Below, piece by piece: positions 1-7,775 of a stretch of DNA of 22,591 bases. Position numbers and translations under genes: made by a program. The notes beneath the pieces were generated by a model. It saw only the letters and a program-made list of their open reading frames with translations. It ran no database searches and was not told the DNA's origin. Each line of letters starts with the position of its first letter. Position 1 is the first letter of the stretch. The DNA lies in contig CAYLHS010000033.1 in assembly GCA_964383535.1 (NCBI GenBank), positions 1 to 22,591 on the forward strand. Direction: 5' to 3'. The stretch comes from CAYLHS01 sp964383535. GTDB taxonomy: Bacteria > Actinomycetota > Acidimicrobiia > Spongiisociales > UBA4744.

Positions 1-2027
1 TCGTCACGCTCGCCACGGCCCTGTCCGTGTCGGCCGTCGCCACGAACATGCGGGTTGGCGCCGGTGGCGCCTACTACATCATCTCCAGGAGTCTTGGCAT
101 CGAGGTGGGCGCGGCCATCGGTATTCCCCTCTTTCTGGCCCAAGCGGTATCAGTGACGCTCTACGCGTATGGCCTCGCGGAGAGTCTGAGCTACGTGTGG
201 CCTGCGGTCCCCCAACGGCTCGTTGCCGCCGTGACGGTCCTGGTCGTGGCGCTTCTCGCCGCGAGGGGTGCCGGGCTCGCGTTGCGACTCCAGATCCCGA
301 TCATGGTCGCAATCGGACTCTCGCTCGTCGTTCTCGCGCTCGGTGTCGTGCGGAGCAGCCCAGAAGTCGTTCACCTGTCCAGCGCGTTCGACGAACCCTC
401 GGGGTTCTGGGTCGTGTTCGCCGTCTTCTTCCCCGCGGTCACCGGGATCCTTGCCGGGATCAGCCTGTCAGGTGATCTCGAGCGACCCGATAGGTCGATT
501 CCGCGGGGAACCATCGGAGCGGTGCTCGTCGGATTCGTGGTGTACGTAGCGGTGGTGGTTGGTCTGGCCATGTCCGCAGACCCCGCCGAGCTGATCGACA
601 ACCACCTGATTTGGTTCACGATTGCCGGGGGAGTCGGGTTTCTGATCTTTCCCGGCTTGTGGGGTGCGATCTTCTCGTCAGCGGTGGGCAGCGTCCTTTC
701 GGCGCCGAGGACGTTGGACGCGATGATCTCCGACCGTGTCCTCCCTCGATGGCTGGGGACACCGATCGGCAAGGTGAAGGGCCCGGGTGTTCCGCTGCTG
801 GTCGCGCTCGCCGTCGCACTCGCGGCCGTGTTGCTGGGCGGTATCGACACGGTGGCACCGGTCCTCACCATGTTCTTTCTCACAACGTACGGGATGGTCA
901 ACCTGGTCGCGGGCGTCGAGAACCTCACCGCCGATCCCTCGTACCGTCCGACGATGAACGTCCACTGGGCAATCTCACTCGCGGGAGCGGGTGCGTGCTT
1001 CTGGGTGATGTTTCTGATCAACCCTGCCGCGCTGGTGGTCGCCATCGTCATCGAGATCGGCGTGTACCTCGCAATGCGAAGGCGGGCGCTGATCGCGCCG
1101 TGGGGAGACCTCCGGCGAGGTGCCATGATGTCACTCGTTCGATCGACGGTCATCCAGCTCAGGCGGCTCCCCAACGATCCGCGGAACTGGCGTCCCAACA
1201 TCCTGCTGTTCTCGGGTGACGTGAGGAAGCGACCCGATCTCGCCCGGTTCGCAGCATGGCTCGTACAAGACAGGGGAATCCTCACGGTCTGTGAGCTGGG
1301 AGTCGGATCGCTGGATACGTACGCCGACACGGCCGGTGAACGACGGGCTCAGCTCGACGAGGATCTCGACGATCTGGGCGTTGTCGCCTTCGCAGAGGTG
1401 GACGTCGTCGATGACTTCGTTGAAGGAGCGGTTGCCGTCGCTCAGGCGAACGGCATCGCCGGGATCGAATCCAACACGGTCATGTTCGGTTACAGCGACA
1501 AGCTCGACCGCCGCGCCTCGACATTGCGGATCATCGAACGTCTCGCGAGAGTCGGCAAGTCCGCGATCATCTGCCGCCCTGTCGACAGGCGGCGGAGAGC
1601 CGCGAGGCGCCGGATCCATGTCTGGTGGGGTGGACTCCAGAACAACGGCGACATGCTCGCTCTCTTCGCCCACCTGATCTCTCTCAATCCTGAGTGGCGC
1701 GACGCCATCATCCGCATCATGAGCATCGCTTCGAGCGACATGATGGCCGAACGAAACGCCACGATGCTCGACACGGTCATTCGGGCGGCCCGGATTCCGG
1801 CAGAGACCGAGGTGTTCGTCCGCAGAAGCGGCCAGACCGTTCAGGAGCTCATCAGGGAGCGCTCCGAGAACGCCGACGTCGTGCTGATGGGCCTGAGAGC
1901 GAGCCAGCAGGGCGAAGAACTCGAGACGGCGCGGCGGCTCGACGAGCTCGTCGAGGGACTGCCGACAGTGATCTTCGTGCGGAGCGCAGGCGAGTTCCGG
2001 GGACGTCTCCTCGGGGAGCAGGAGTGA
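1..2027 (+). CDS. SLC12/APC-type permease with C-terminal cytosolic domain (5' partial)
   Basis: The reading frame is open to the left edge (codons begin at base 3), and the first visible residues already lie inside a membrane domain (motif SVSAVATNMRVGAGGAYYII), so the true start lies upstream; the GTG at 27 is internal. The motif resembles the early transmembrane segments of bacterial SLC12-like cation-chloride cotransporter/amino-acid permeases of the APC superfamily. About nine or ten hydrophobic segments follow to roughly base 1100. From about base 1185 (NWRPNILLFSGDVRKRPDL) a soluble domain of about 280 residues follows, as in the cytosolic C-terminus of SLC12 relatives; its end (VVLMGLRAS) has a universal-stress-protein flavour. 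Substrate cannot be told from sequence. The next gene starts 5 bases after the stop, so the two are probably co-transcribed. Confidence 0.85.
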   Translation, partial: VTLATALSVSAVATNMRVGAGGAYYIISRSLGIEVGAAIGIPLFLAQAVSVTLYAYGLAESLSYVWPAVPQRLVAAVTVLVVALLAARGAGLALRLQIPIMVAIGLSLVVLALGVVRSSPEVVHLSSAFDEPSGFWVVFAVFFPAVTGILAGISLSGDLERPDRSIPRGTIGAVLVGFVVYVAVVVGLAMSADPAELIDNHLIWFTIAGGVGFLIFPGLWGAIFSSAVGSVLSAPRTLDAMISDRVLPRWLGTPIGKVKGPGVPLLVALAVALAAVLLGGIDTVAPVLTMFFLTTYGMVNLVAGVENLTADPSYRPTMNVHWAISLAGAGACFWVMFLINPAALVVAIVIEIGVYLAMRRRALIAPWGDLRRGAMMSLVRSTVIQLRRLPNDPRNWRPNILLFSGDVRKRPDLARFAAWLVQDRGILTVCELGVGSLDTYADTAGERRAQLDEDLDDLGVVAFAEVDVVDDFVEGAVAVAQANGIAGIESNTVMFGYSDKLDRRASTLRIIERLARVGKSAIICRPVDRRRRAARRRIHVWWGGLQNNGDMLALFAHLISLNPEWRDAIIRIMSIASSDMMAERNATMLDTVIRAARIPAETEVFVRRSGQTVQELIRERSENADVVLMGLRASQQGEELETARRLDELVEGLPTVIFVRSAGEFRGRLLGEQE

Positions 2028-2031
2028 ACTC

Positions 2032-3153
2032 ATGACGAACGTGGTGATTCTGGGTGGAGGGTTCGGCGGGGCAGCGGCGGCAGTCGCGCTCCGAGCTGCT
2101 CGCAGCCCTCTCTCGGTGGTGCTCATCGACAGGCAGGAGACCGGTCATCTGGCAGGCGACAACCCGTTCATCGTCGTGGGTGCACGGCGACGGCACGAGG
2201 TGGCGCGCCATCTCCGGGATCTCGAAGGTGTCGACTTCGTGGAAGGGGAGATCGAACGAATCGCGGCATCCGACCATGTCGTGCACACATCGCAGGGCTC
2301 GTTCCCATTCGACTACCTGGTCATTGCGCTCGGCAGCTCCTACGACTGGAATGCAGTTCCCGGAGCGAGGGACGGGTACAGCTTCTACGAACTCGAGCAG
2401 GCCGAACGACTCCACGAACGACTCCAGGACTTCAAGGGCGGGACCATCGCGGTGGGCGTCGCCGGCGCTCCGATCAAGTGCCCCCCTGCACCGTTCGAGA
2501 TGCTGCTCATGATCGACTGGTGGTTACGAGAGCGAGGACTCAGGGACGCTACTGAACTGCACGTCGCAATACCAGGTCCCGCCCCGCTTGCCATCGCCGG
2601 GCCTGGACCGAGCGCGATGATGGCTGGTGCACTGGCGAGCCGTGGCATCGTGATCCACGCGGGCGCGGCGGTCACGGCGCTCGACGGTGGTTCGATGGTG
2701 CTGGCAGACGGAACCGAGCTCTCCGTCGATGTGCCGATCACCGTGCCGATTCATCGACCCCCACCCGTCGTCGTGGATCTGCTGGATGGCGCCCCATGGA
2801 TGCGGGTGGACCGCGCCACGCTCGAAACGTCGATCCCCGACGTGTTCGCGGTGGGGGACGTCAACGTCGTTCCGATCGGGCCTGCGGCGCTGCCCAAGGC
2901 GGGTGTGTTCGCCGCCGGCGAGGGAAGAACGGCAGGAGGGGTGATCGCTTCCCGGATCGACCAGGTCGAGCCGCCCGGTCCGTACGACGGAGTGGGGCAC
3001 TGCTTCGTCGCGTTCTCTGGGGGACAGGGGGCCGAGATAGGAGGACGGTTCTTCGCAGACGGAGGACCCGACGTTGCGCTCGCTACTCCCAGCCGTGAGG
3101 GCATGGAGGGAAAGGAGCGGTTCGACGAGCGGTGGAAGGCGTTCCGGATCTAG
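2032..3153 (+). CDS. FAD-dependent oxidoreductase, sulfide:quinone reductase-like
   Basis: This 373-residue flavoprotein has an N-terminal Rossmann FAD motif (VVILGGGFGGAAAA, residues 4-17) and a C-terminal FAD-contact motif (DVFAVGDVN, near residue 281). Two cysteines stand out: Cys150 in IKCPPAPFEM and Cys324 in GHCFVAFSGG. The CPPAP element and the 174-residue spacing resemble the redox-active disulfide of flavocytochrome c sulfide dehydrogenase and sulfide:quinone oxidoreductases, so a sulfide-, persulfide- or thiol-linked reaction is possible. That function is inferred; distant relatives are generic NAD(P)/FAD oxidoreductases. No transmembrane segment or signal peptide is visible, so it is probably cytosolic or membrane-peripheral. 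The ATG lies 5 bases after the permease stop and is preceded by AGGAG. Confidence 0.8.
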   Translation: MTNVVILGGGFGGAAAAVALRAARSPLSVVLIDRQETGHLAGDNPFIVVGARRRHEVARHLRDLEGVDFVEGEIERIAASDHVVHTSQGSFPFDYLVIALGSSYDWNAVPGARDGYSFYELEQAERLHERLQDFKGGTIAVGVAGAPIKCPPAPFEMLLMIDWWLRERGLRDATELHVAIPGPAPLAIAGPGPSAMMAGALASRGIVIHAGAAVTALDGGSMVLADGTELSVDVPITVPIHRPPPVVVDLLDGAPWMRVDRATLETSIPDVFAVGDVNVVPIGPAALPKAGVFAAGEGRTAGGVIASRIDQVEPPGPYDGVGHCFVAFSGGQGAEIGGRFFADGGPDVALATPSREGMEGKERFDERWKAFRI

Positions 3154-3182
3154 CGGCACAGACCCGACGCGAAGTGGCGCAA

Positions 3183-3275
3183 TCGAAATCACTCGTCTGA
3201 CTCGAAACACAACGAATCACTGCTGAAGGTTCGAAAGATTGTTGACATCGCTCCCTCGTTCGAATAATCTCGAAC
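3183..3275. promoter_or_regulatory. Candidate operator array: five TCGAA motifs and one inverted repeat
   Basis: TCGAA occurs at 3183, 3202, 3231, 3260 and 3270 in 92 bases; the copies at 3202, 3231 and 3260 are exactly 29 bases apart. The last two belong to a perfect inverted repeat, GTTCGA-N6-TCGAAC (3258-3275), that covers the -10 region of the following regulator gene. Such placement fits autoregulation by its own winged-helix product. Protein binding is inferred. Confidence 0.5.
3242..3270 (+). promoter_or_regulatory. Sigma70-type promoter of the ArsR-like regulator
   Basis: A perfect -35 box TTGACA (3242-3247) is followed by 17 bases and TAATCT (3265-3270). The ATG at 3278 lies 7 bases after the -10 box, where the transcript would begin, so the mRNA is probably leaderless. 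No Shine-Dalgarno sequence precedes the ATG. Confidence 0.6.
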
Positions 3276-3277
3276 AC

Positions 3278-4357
3278 ATGCCGCAGCCCGCCAAGATCCG
3301 TGATCTGACCGAACCCCGCCAGCCGTTGACGGTCGAGGTCGACACGAGCCCCGTCTACGACATGTTGTTGAGCCTCTGGGTGACGACCTCCGACGAGTCG
3401 TTCAGCGACTACGAGCTCGGAGGTTCGTGGTTCCGCGCTCTCGAGGAGCGCATCTCGAGTGAGCTGCGAAGTGAACTCGACGGTGTGTCCGACGCTCGCG
3501 GGAACGCGTGGATCGCGATGATCAACCTGCTGCCCAGGATCCCCTCCCACCGCGACGTGGACGGATTCGCCACATGGTTGGAGGAGTCCGACGGGGTGGA
3601 GCTGCGCGGGTGCCTCCTCGACCTCAAGTGCCACGATCTCGATGAACGAGTGATGCGAGCTGCCGCAGAAGGGGATCCTGAGGCGACGGAGCAAGTCGTC
3701 GACTGTGACGCGCTGGCACCGCAATGGAGCTCAGACCTTCGCAGGCTCATGGCGATTCCGGGCCGGACGCTGGCGGGGCGCGTTGCGTCGACACTTCGCC
3801 GCTACCGCGACGACGTGTACGCCGACATCGAGAAGGAACACACGGCTCCGATTGCCAGAGACGCCGAGTCCAAGGGTGCCCTTCTTCCGACCACGTCGGT
3901 AGACCGGATGATCGAGATCGCGACCAACGGTGTGGAGCACTCGATTCCCGCCCACGTCGCTCGCCTCGTGCTCGCACCGTCGGTCGTCGTGCGGCCGTGG
4001 TCGCTGGTCGTCGGCTATGGCGACACCTACGTGCTGTGCCACCCCGTCGCCGACGAGTTCCTGGATCAGAGCGCGGACGCTCCGCCACAGTTGCTGGTCA
4101 AGGCGCATCGCGCGCTCGGCGACGAGCGTCGGCTGAGGATCCTTCACCGGTTGGCATCCGAGAACGTGTCGCTTCAGGATCTCGCGGGGCACTTCGGAGT
4201 CGCGAAATCCACCCTTCACCACCACATCGGGATTCTGAGGGCGGCCGGACTGGTGACGGTGACGGTCGACTCGGAATCCGGCCTGGTGTATGGCCTCCGG
4301 AGGGCTGCGCTCGAGGAGGCGGCACGCCTCATGGACATCTACTTGGGGACGACATGA
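3278..4357 (+). CDS. ArsR-family-like winged-helix transcriptional regulator with long N-terminal effector domain
   Basis: The protein has 359 residues from the ATG chosen here; a TTG 39 bases upstream (3239) is less likely because it would lie before the predicted promoter. The C-terminal part (about residues 273-359) is an ArsR-type winged helix: LGDERRLRILHRL, then the recognition-helix segment VAKSTLHHHIGILRAAGLV. The long N-terminal domain resembles the uncharacterised domain found in actinobacterial ArsR/SmtB-like regulators (DUF5937 is my best guess). It holds four cysteines (112, 118, 143, 254) and the wing domain none, which would allow thiol or metal sensing; this is inference. It lies 124 bases after the flavoprotein gene and overlaps the next small ORF by ATGA. 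It probably represses its own promoter and perhaps the upstream pair. Confidence 0.8.
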   Translation: MPQPAKIRDLTEPRQPLTVEVDTSPVYDMLLSLWVTTSDESFSDYELGGSWFRALEERISSELRSELDGVSDARGNAWIAMINLLPRIPSHRDVDGFATWLEESDGVELRGCLLDLKCHDLDERVMRAAAEGDPEATEQVVDCDALAPQWSSDLRRLMAIPGRTLAGRVASTLRRYRDDVYADIEKEHTAPIARDAESKGALLPTTSVDRMIEIATNGVEHSIPAHVARLVLAPSVVVRPWSLVVGYGDTYVLCHPVADEFLDQSADAPPQLLVKAHRALGDERRLRILHRLASENVSLQDLAGHFGVAKSTLHHHIGILRAAGLVTVTVDSESGLVYGLRRAALEEAARLMDIYLGTT

Positions 4358-4542
4358 TCACTCTGCAAGAAGCCTATGCACGAGCAATCGAAACCCAGAT
4401 CAGACACCGTCTGTCCCTGCGACCGACGGTCGAACAGCTCGCTCGGCCACCGACGCTGCGCGTTCGGATCGGACGCGGTCTGATCGATGCCGGACGGCTG
4501 CTCATCGGCGACAACGAACCAGGTCTTCGCGAAGCCGCGTGA
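4354..4542 (+). CDS. Small hypothetical protein coupled to the regulator
   Basis: This 62-residue ORF begins at an ATG that overlaps the regulator's stop codon (ATGA), which implies translational coupling and argues that it is real. The product starts MITLQEAYARAIETQ and carries LRVRIGRGLIDAGRLLIG in its second half; it is mostly helical and basic and has no cysteine, signal peptide or membrane segment. I do not recognise the family. Its position suggests a partner of the regulator or a small accessory protein. Confidence 0.55.
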   Translation: MITLQEAYARAIETQIRHRLSLRPTVEQLARPPTLRVRIGRGLIDAGRLLIGDNEPGLREAA

Positions 4543-4556
4543 CCGGCGGGAGCCGG
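4543..4556 (+). other. Compact GC-rich stem-loop after the regulator operon
   Basis: CCGGC-GGGA-GCCGG forms a 5-bp stem with a 4-base loop directly after the stop codon at 4542. There is no T-tract, so it may be only a weak terminator or mRNA 3'-end structure. Confidence 0.25.
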
Positions 4557-4583
4557 CCGTCCAGTCTTGTCGGAATCCATGTG

Positions 4584-4589
4584 TAGGGT
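4584..4589 (+). promoter_or_regulatory. -10 box (TAGGGT) of the lipoprotein gene
   Basis: TAGGGT sits 7 bases before the ATG at 4597, the same arrangement as at other starts here. No good -35 box is visible, and no Shine-Dalgarno sequence precedes the ATG. Confidence 0.35.
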
Positions 4590-4596
4590 TCGGGCC

Positions 4597-5892
4597 ATGC
4601 GTCGCTCCCTGTTGCTCGCGCTCGTAGTCCTCACCGCCTCATGCGTCCCGATCACCACGGACACCACGGTGTCGACCACGACGGCCACGACGGTGTCGAC
4701 CACGACGACCGCTCCGACCACCACGACCGCGACAACGACGCCGGAGGACGCTATCCGTGCGCAGGTCGACGATCTGATCGCCGAGACGGAGAAGGTGCGC
4801 GAACTGACGTTCTTGAGCACACCGACGGTCACCATCGTGGACACCACGGAGCTGGCCGACCGGGTGCGCGCACTCATCGCCGAAAACGTCGACCCCGACC
4901 AGATCGCAAGGGACACCGCCCTCGAGGTGCTGCTCGGACTCGTCCCCGAGGGTACGGACATGCTGGGCTTGTACCAGGATCTCTATGGGGAACAGGTGCT
5001 CGGCTTCTACGACGGCGAGACCAAGGAGATGGTCGTGCCTGCGACTGGAGCCGAGCTGAGTGCCGCAGAGAAGGTCACGCTGGTACACGAACTGACGCAC
5101 GCGCTGACCGACCAGCACTACTCGTTCTCGGATCGGTCCGACGCCCTCGACGAAGAGCAGCACTACGACGCGCTCTCGGCGCTACAGACGATCACCGAAG
5201 GAGACGCGACCCTCACGGAGCTTCATTACGTTGCGGGAATGCCGCCGGAGGAGCAGCAGGCGGTGATCACCGAGTCGCTCGGGCAGGACACAGGGGTGTT
5301 CGACGCGGCACCGGAGTTCATCCAGCAACTCCTCGTGTTTCCCTACAACGCCGGGTACAGCCTCCTCAATGGTCTCTGGTCGCCGCAGGAGGGCTTCCGG
5401 CAGATCGACGAGGCCTACGTCGACCCTCCGACAACCACCGAACAGGTGATGCACCCTGACAAATACGCCGATAGGGAACCGGCCATCGAGGTTCAGCTTC
5501 CCGATACGTCGATCGACGGGTATGAGAACGTCGAGGAGTCCACGTGGGGCGAGTTGTTGTTCAACGTCATGTTCACTCAGATCCTCGGCCCGGAGACGGC
5601 GGATGTCGCTGCCGGCGGGTGGGGAGGGGACCGCTACCGCCTCATGTGGGACGGCACCAACGTGGTGTTCATGCTGCACTACGTTGGAGATACCGAGCAG
5701 GACGCAGAAGAGATGGAGACCGCTCTGGGCGATTTCGTCACCACCGGCATGGGGCTTCGGGCCGACCGGGGCGGGCGCTTCACCGGCGACAGCTACGCGT
5801 TCGTGACCAGAGACGGCGCCGATGTGCTGTTCATTGTTGCGAGTGACAGACAGGCAGGCGAAACGGCCCGATCCGCCTTCTCCGACTTCTGA
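4597..5892 (+). CDS. Putative secreted lipoprotein zinc metallopeptidase
   Basis: From the ATG at 4597 the product has 431 residues. An in-frame TTG at 4567 would put ten extra residues before a clear signal peptide (MRRSLLLALVVLTASC), so it was not used. The LTASC lipobox implies lipidation at Cys16 and attachment to the outer face of the membrane. A stalk of mainly Thr follows (about residues 17-48). The globular domain carries HELTH (His164, Glu165, His168), the zinc-binding and catalytic motif of zincins, and ITEGDATL with Glu201 as the probable third zinc ligand. Actinobacterial lipoproteins with HELTHAL and EGDAT motifs form a poorly characterised family; the substrate is unknown. The stop codon overlaps the rsmI start (TGATG), so the two genes are probably co-transcribed. 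Confidence 0.75.
   Translation: MRRSLLLALVVLTASCVPITTDTTVSTTTATTVSTTTTAPTTTTATTTPEDAIRAQVDDLIAETEKVRELTFLSTPTVTIVDTTELADRVRALIAENVDPDQIARDTALEVLLGLVPEGTDMLGLYQDLYGEQVLGFYDGETKEMVVPATGAELSAAEKVTLVHELTHALTDQHYSFSDRSDALDEEQHYDALSALQTITEGDATLTELHYVAGMPPEEQQAVITESLGQDTGVFDAAPEFIQQLLVFPYNAGYSLLNGLWSPQEGFRQIDEAYVDPPTTTEQVMHPDKYADREPAIEVQLPDTSIDGYENVEESTWGELLFNVMFTQILGPETADVAAGGWGGDRYRLMWDGTNVVFMLHYVGDTEQDAEEMETALGDFVTTGMGLRADRGGRFTGDSYAFVTRDGADVLFIVASDRQAGETARSAFSDF
4666..4707 (+). repeat. 18-base direct repeat encoding the Thr-rich stalk
   Basis: ACGGTGTCGACCACGACG occurs exactly at 4666-4683 and again at 4690-4707, 24 bases (8 codons) apart. Both copies encode stalk residues of the type TVSTTT. 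The period is a whole number of codons, so copy-number changes would preserve the frame. Confidence 0.8.
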
Positions 5893-6698
5893 TGCCGCTG
5901 GTCCTCTGCGGCACTCCGATCGGGAATCTCGAGGATGCTGCTCCACGCCTCGCGGCAACGCTGCGCGAATGCGATCTCGTGTTCGCCGAAGACACACGGC
6001 GAACTCGTATCCTGCTCGACCGGCTGGCCGTGGATGTCCCCCTCAAATCGTTCTTCGCGGGAAACGAGCGACAGCGAACCTACGACCTCCGCCGACGGCT
6101 CGAGGCCGGCGAAACGGTGGGACTCGTCACCGACGCAGGCATGCCGTCGATTTCGGATCCGGGGCTGCTCGCTGTGACCACGGCCCGGTCCGTGGGAGCA
6201 TCGATCACGGTGGTGCCGGGGCCGAGCGCGGTGACGGCCGCTCTCGCCGTGTCCGGGTTGCCGTCTGATCGGTTCGCGTTCGAAGGGTTCCTGCCACGCG
6301 CCGGCAGCGATCGCCGTGATCGGATCAACGACATCGCATCCGAGACCCGAACGGTTGTGTTCTTCTCGTCACCACGCCGAGTCGGCGGTGATCTACGGGA
6401 TCTCGTCGAAGCCGCCGGCGACGAACGACAGTTGTGTGTGGCGAGGGAGCTGACGAAGCTCCACGAGGAAATCTGGTGGGGTACCACCGGCGAAGCGGCG
6501 GTTCAGTTTGGCGGCGATCAGCGCGGCGAGTTCACCATCGTGCTCGCAGGGCAGCACCCCCGACCACCCGACCTACGCGCCGCGGTGGAAGCAGTACACG
6601 CCCTCGTCCAAGAGGGAGAACCGATGTCTTCCGCGGTGCGTATCGTTGCCGAGCGCTCGGGGGTGCCGAGACGAATCCTCTACGAGGCTTCGCTCTAG
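5892..6698 (+). CDS. rsmI: 16S rRNA (cytidine(1402)-2'-O)-methyltransferase RsmI
   Basis: The 268-residue product has the tetrapyrrole-methylase fold signatures of RsmI: LCGTPIGNLEDAAPRLA at the N-terminus, VFAEDTRRTRILLDRL, GMPSISDPG near residue 82 and PGPSAVTAALAVSGLP followed by FEGFLPRAG. The enzyme uses S-adenosylmethionine to methylate the ribose of C1402 in the ribosomal P site. The ATG overlaps the stop of the preceding lipoprotein gene (TGATG). The last three bases (TAG, 6696-6698) interlock with the TAG of the convergent AbrB-like gene. It begins a familiar rsmI, tatD, rsmA, ispE block; metG, often found between rsmI and tatD, is absent here. Confidence 0.93.
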   Translation: MPLVLCGTPIGNLEDAAPRLAATLRECDLVFAEDTRRTRILLDRLAVDVPLKSFFAGNERQRTYDLRRRLEAGETVGLVTDAGMPSISDPGLLAVTTARSVGASITVVPGPSAVTAALAVSGLPSDRFAFEGFLPRAGSDRRDRINDIASETRTVVFFSSPRRVGGDLRDLVEAAGDERQLCVARELTKLHEEIWWGTTGEAAVQFGGDQRGEFTIVLAGQHPRPPDLRAAVEAVHALVQEGEPMSSAVRIVAERSGVPRRILYEASL

Positions 6699-6928
6699 TG
6701 AATCGCCTTGCGGCAGGTGGCGCAGACGCCCTTGCCTTTGAAGGGCGCCACGTCTGTGGTCGAGCCACAGAACGTACACGTCGCTTCCAGCTTGCGAATC
6801 ATGATCGAGTCACCCTCGACGCCGATGATCAGCTGGTCGCCCTCGTGGATGTTGAACATCCTCCGAGTCTCAGCCGGGATGACCACCCGCCCAAGGTCAT
6901 CGATCTTGCGAGCAATACCGGTGTCCAT
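6695..6928 (-). CDS. AbrB/SpoVT-like DNA-binding protein with C-terminal zinc ribbon
   Basis: This 77-residue protein begins MDTGIARKIDDLGRVVIPAE, the swapped-hairpin AbrB fold (IDDLGRVVIPAETRRM, EGDQLIIGVEGDSIMIRKL). After residue 50 come two CxxC pairs, Cys51/Cys54 (CTFC) and Cys69/Cys72 (CATC), forming a probable zinc ribbon. Proteins of this shape are transition-state-type regulators that bind DNA as dimers or tetramers; the target here is unknown. The start is an ATG preceded by GGAGG (6933-6937) 4 bases upstream. It is convergent with rsmI, sharing the palindrome CTAG so that both genes end there, and divergent from tatD, whose promoter region it could control. Confidence 0.85.
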   Translation of the reverse strand: MDTGIARKIDDLGRVVIPAETRRMFNIHEGDQLIIGVEGDSIMIRKLEATCTFCGSTTDVAPFKGKGVCATCRKAIH

Positions 6929-6981
6929 ACAGCCTCCGTAGATCGGACAGTACCCCACCGGTCCCGGGCGGTGTGAGCCAC

Positions 6982-6987
6982 ATCTTA
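6982..6987 (-). promoter_or_regulatory. Possible -10 box of the AbrB-like gene
   Basis: TAAGAT on the minus strand (ATCTTA on plus) would start transcription about 48 bases before the ATG, leaving room for the visible GGAGG. The -35 region is poor (CGACAC), so this is tentative. Confidence 0.3.
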
Positions 6988-7020
6988 CCTGGTTCTCGGT
7001 AGGAGTGTCGCCACTTCTCC

Positions 7021-7026
7021 TACGAT
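7021..7026 (+). promoter_or_regulatory. tatD: -10 box (TACGAT) of tatD
   Basis: TACGAT lies 8 bases before the ATG at 7035, and no Shine-Dalgarno sequence is visible between them, so the transcript is probably leaderless. No convincing -35 box is seen. Confidence 0.4.
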
Positions 7027-7034
7027 CTGTATTC

Positions 7035-7775
7035 ATGACGTGGATCGATCCCCATTGCCATCTCCAGCTCGCAGATGCAGATCCGATGGAGCTGCTCACA
7101 CGAGCGCCCGCTGTCGACTGGGTCGTCGTGCCTGGGATCGATCTCGAGACGAGCCGGCAGGCACTCGCTCTTGCAGACGGCCGGCGGGTCCTCGCCACCG
7201 TCGGTGTGCATCCCCACGAAGCCTCGAAATGGGAGGCGGAGCGTGACGAGATCGTCGACCTCGCTCCACGCGGCGTCGGCATCGGGGAGATCGGGCTGGA
7301 CTACTACCGGGACCTGTCCCCACGGGAAGTCCAGCGTGCAGCATTCCGCGAACAACTGGAACTCGCCGCGCAGCTCGATCTGCCAGCGGTGGTCCACTGC
7401 CGGGACGCCTTTGCAGATGTGTTCGAACTCGTCGAAGCCACCGGCATCGCCGATCGCGTCGTTCTCCACTGCTGGACGGGCGGCCCGAGATGGACCAAGC
7501 GGTTCTTGGATCTCGGGGTGATGTTCTCGTTCGCCGGTCCGGTTGCTTTCGAAACCGGTGACACGGTGAGACGCGGCGCCGAATTGGTGCCACCGGAGCG
7601 AGCAACCGTCGAAACCGACACGCCGTACCTCTCACCTCCGCCGTTCCGGAATGAACCGAACGAACCGGCGCGTGTCGCACTCGTCGGGGCTGCGCTTGCC
7701 GGTGTCTGGGGCATGTCACCGGACGATGTCGCTCGCACCACGTCGGCCGCCGCGACCCGCATCTACCGGCCATGA
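7035..7775 (+). CDS. tatD: TatD-family metal-dependent hydrolase
   Basis: From the ATG at 7035 the protein has 246 residues, typical for TatD. A GTG at 7005 would extend it by ten residues but lies upstream of the -10 box. Metal-binding and catalytic motifs are present: DPHCHL at residues 5-10, GVHPHEA, GEIGLDYYRD, VHCRDA, HCWTGG (usually HCFSG) and ETDTPYLSP. TatD enzymes are 3'-5' exonucleases or deoxyribonucleases that use two divalent metal ions, with roles in DNA repair and nucleic-acid turnover. The stop overlaps the rsmA start by ATGA. Confidence 0.92.
   Translation: MTWIDPHCHLQLADADPMELLTRAPAVDWVVVPGIDLETSRQALALADGRRVLATVGVHPHEASKWEAERDEIVDLAPRGVGIGEIGLDYYRDLSPREVQRAAFREQLELAAQLDLPAVVHCRDAFADVFELVEATGIADRVVLHCWTGGPRWTKRFLDLGVMFSFAGPVAFETGDTVRRGAELVPPERATVETDTPYLSPPPFRNEPNEPARVALVGAALAGVWGMSPDDVARTTSAAATRIYRP

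Noticed and set aside
27..29. GTG as the start of the permease
   Set aside because: Coding sequence continues to the left edge and the GTG is inside a conserved membrane segment.
3239..3241. TTG start for the regulator
   Set aside because: It overlaps the predicted -35 box; ATG 3278 fits a leaderless promoter better.
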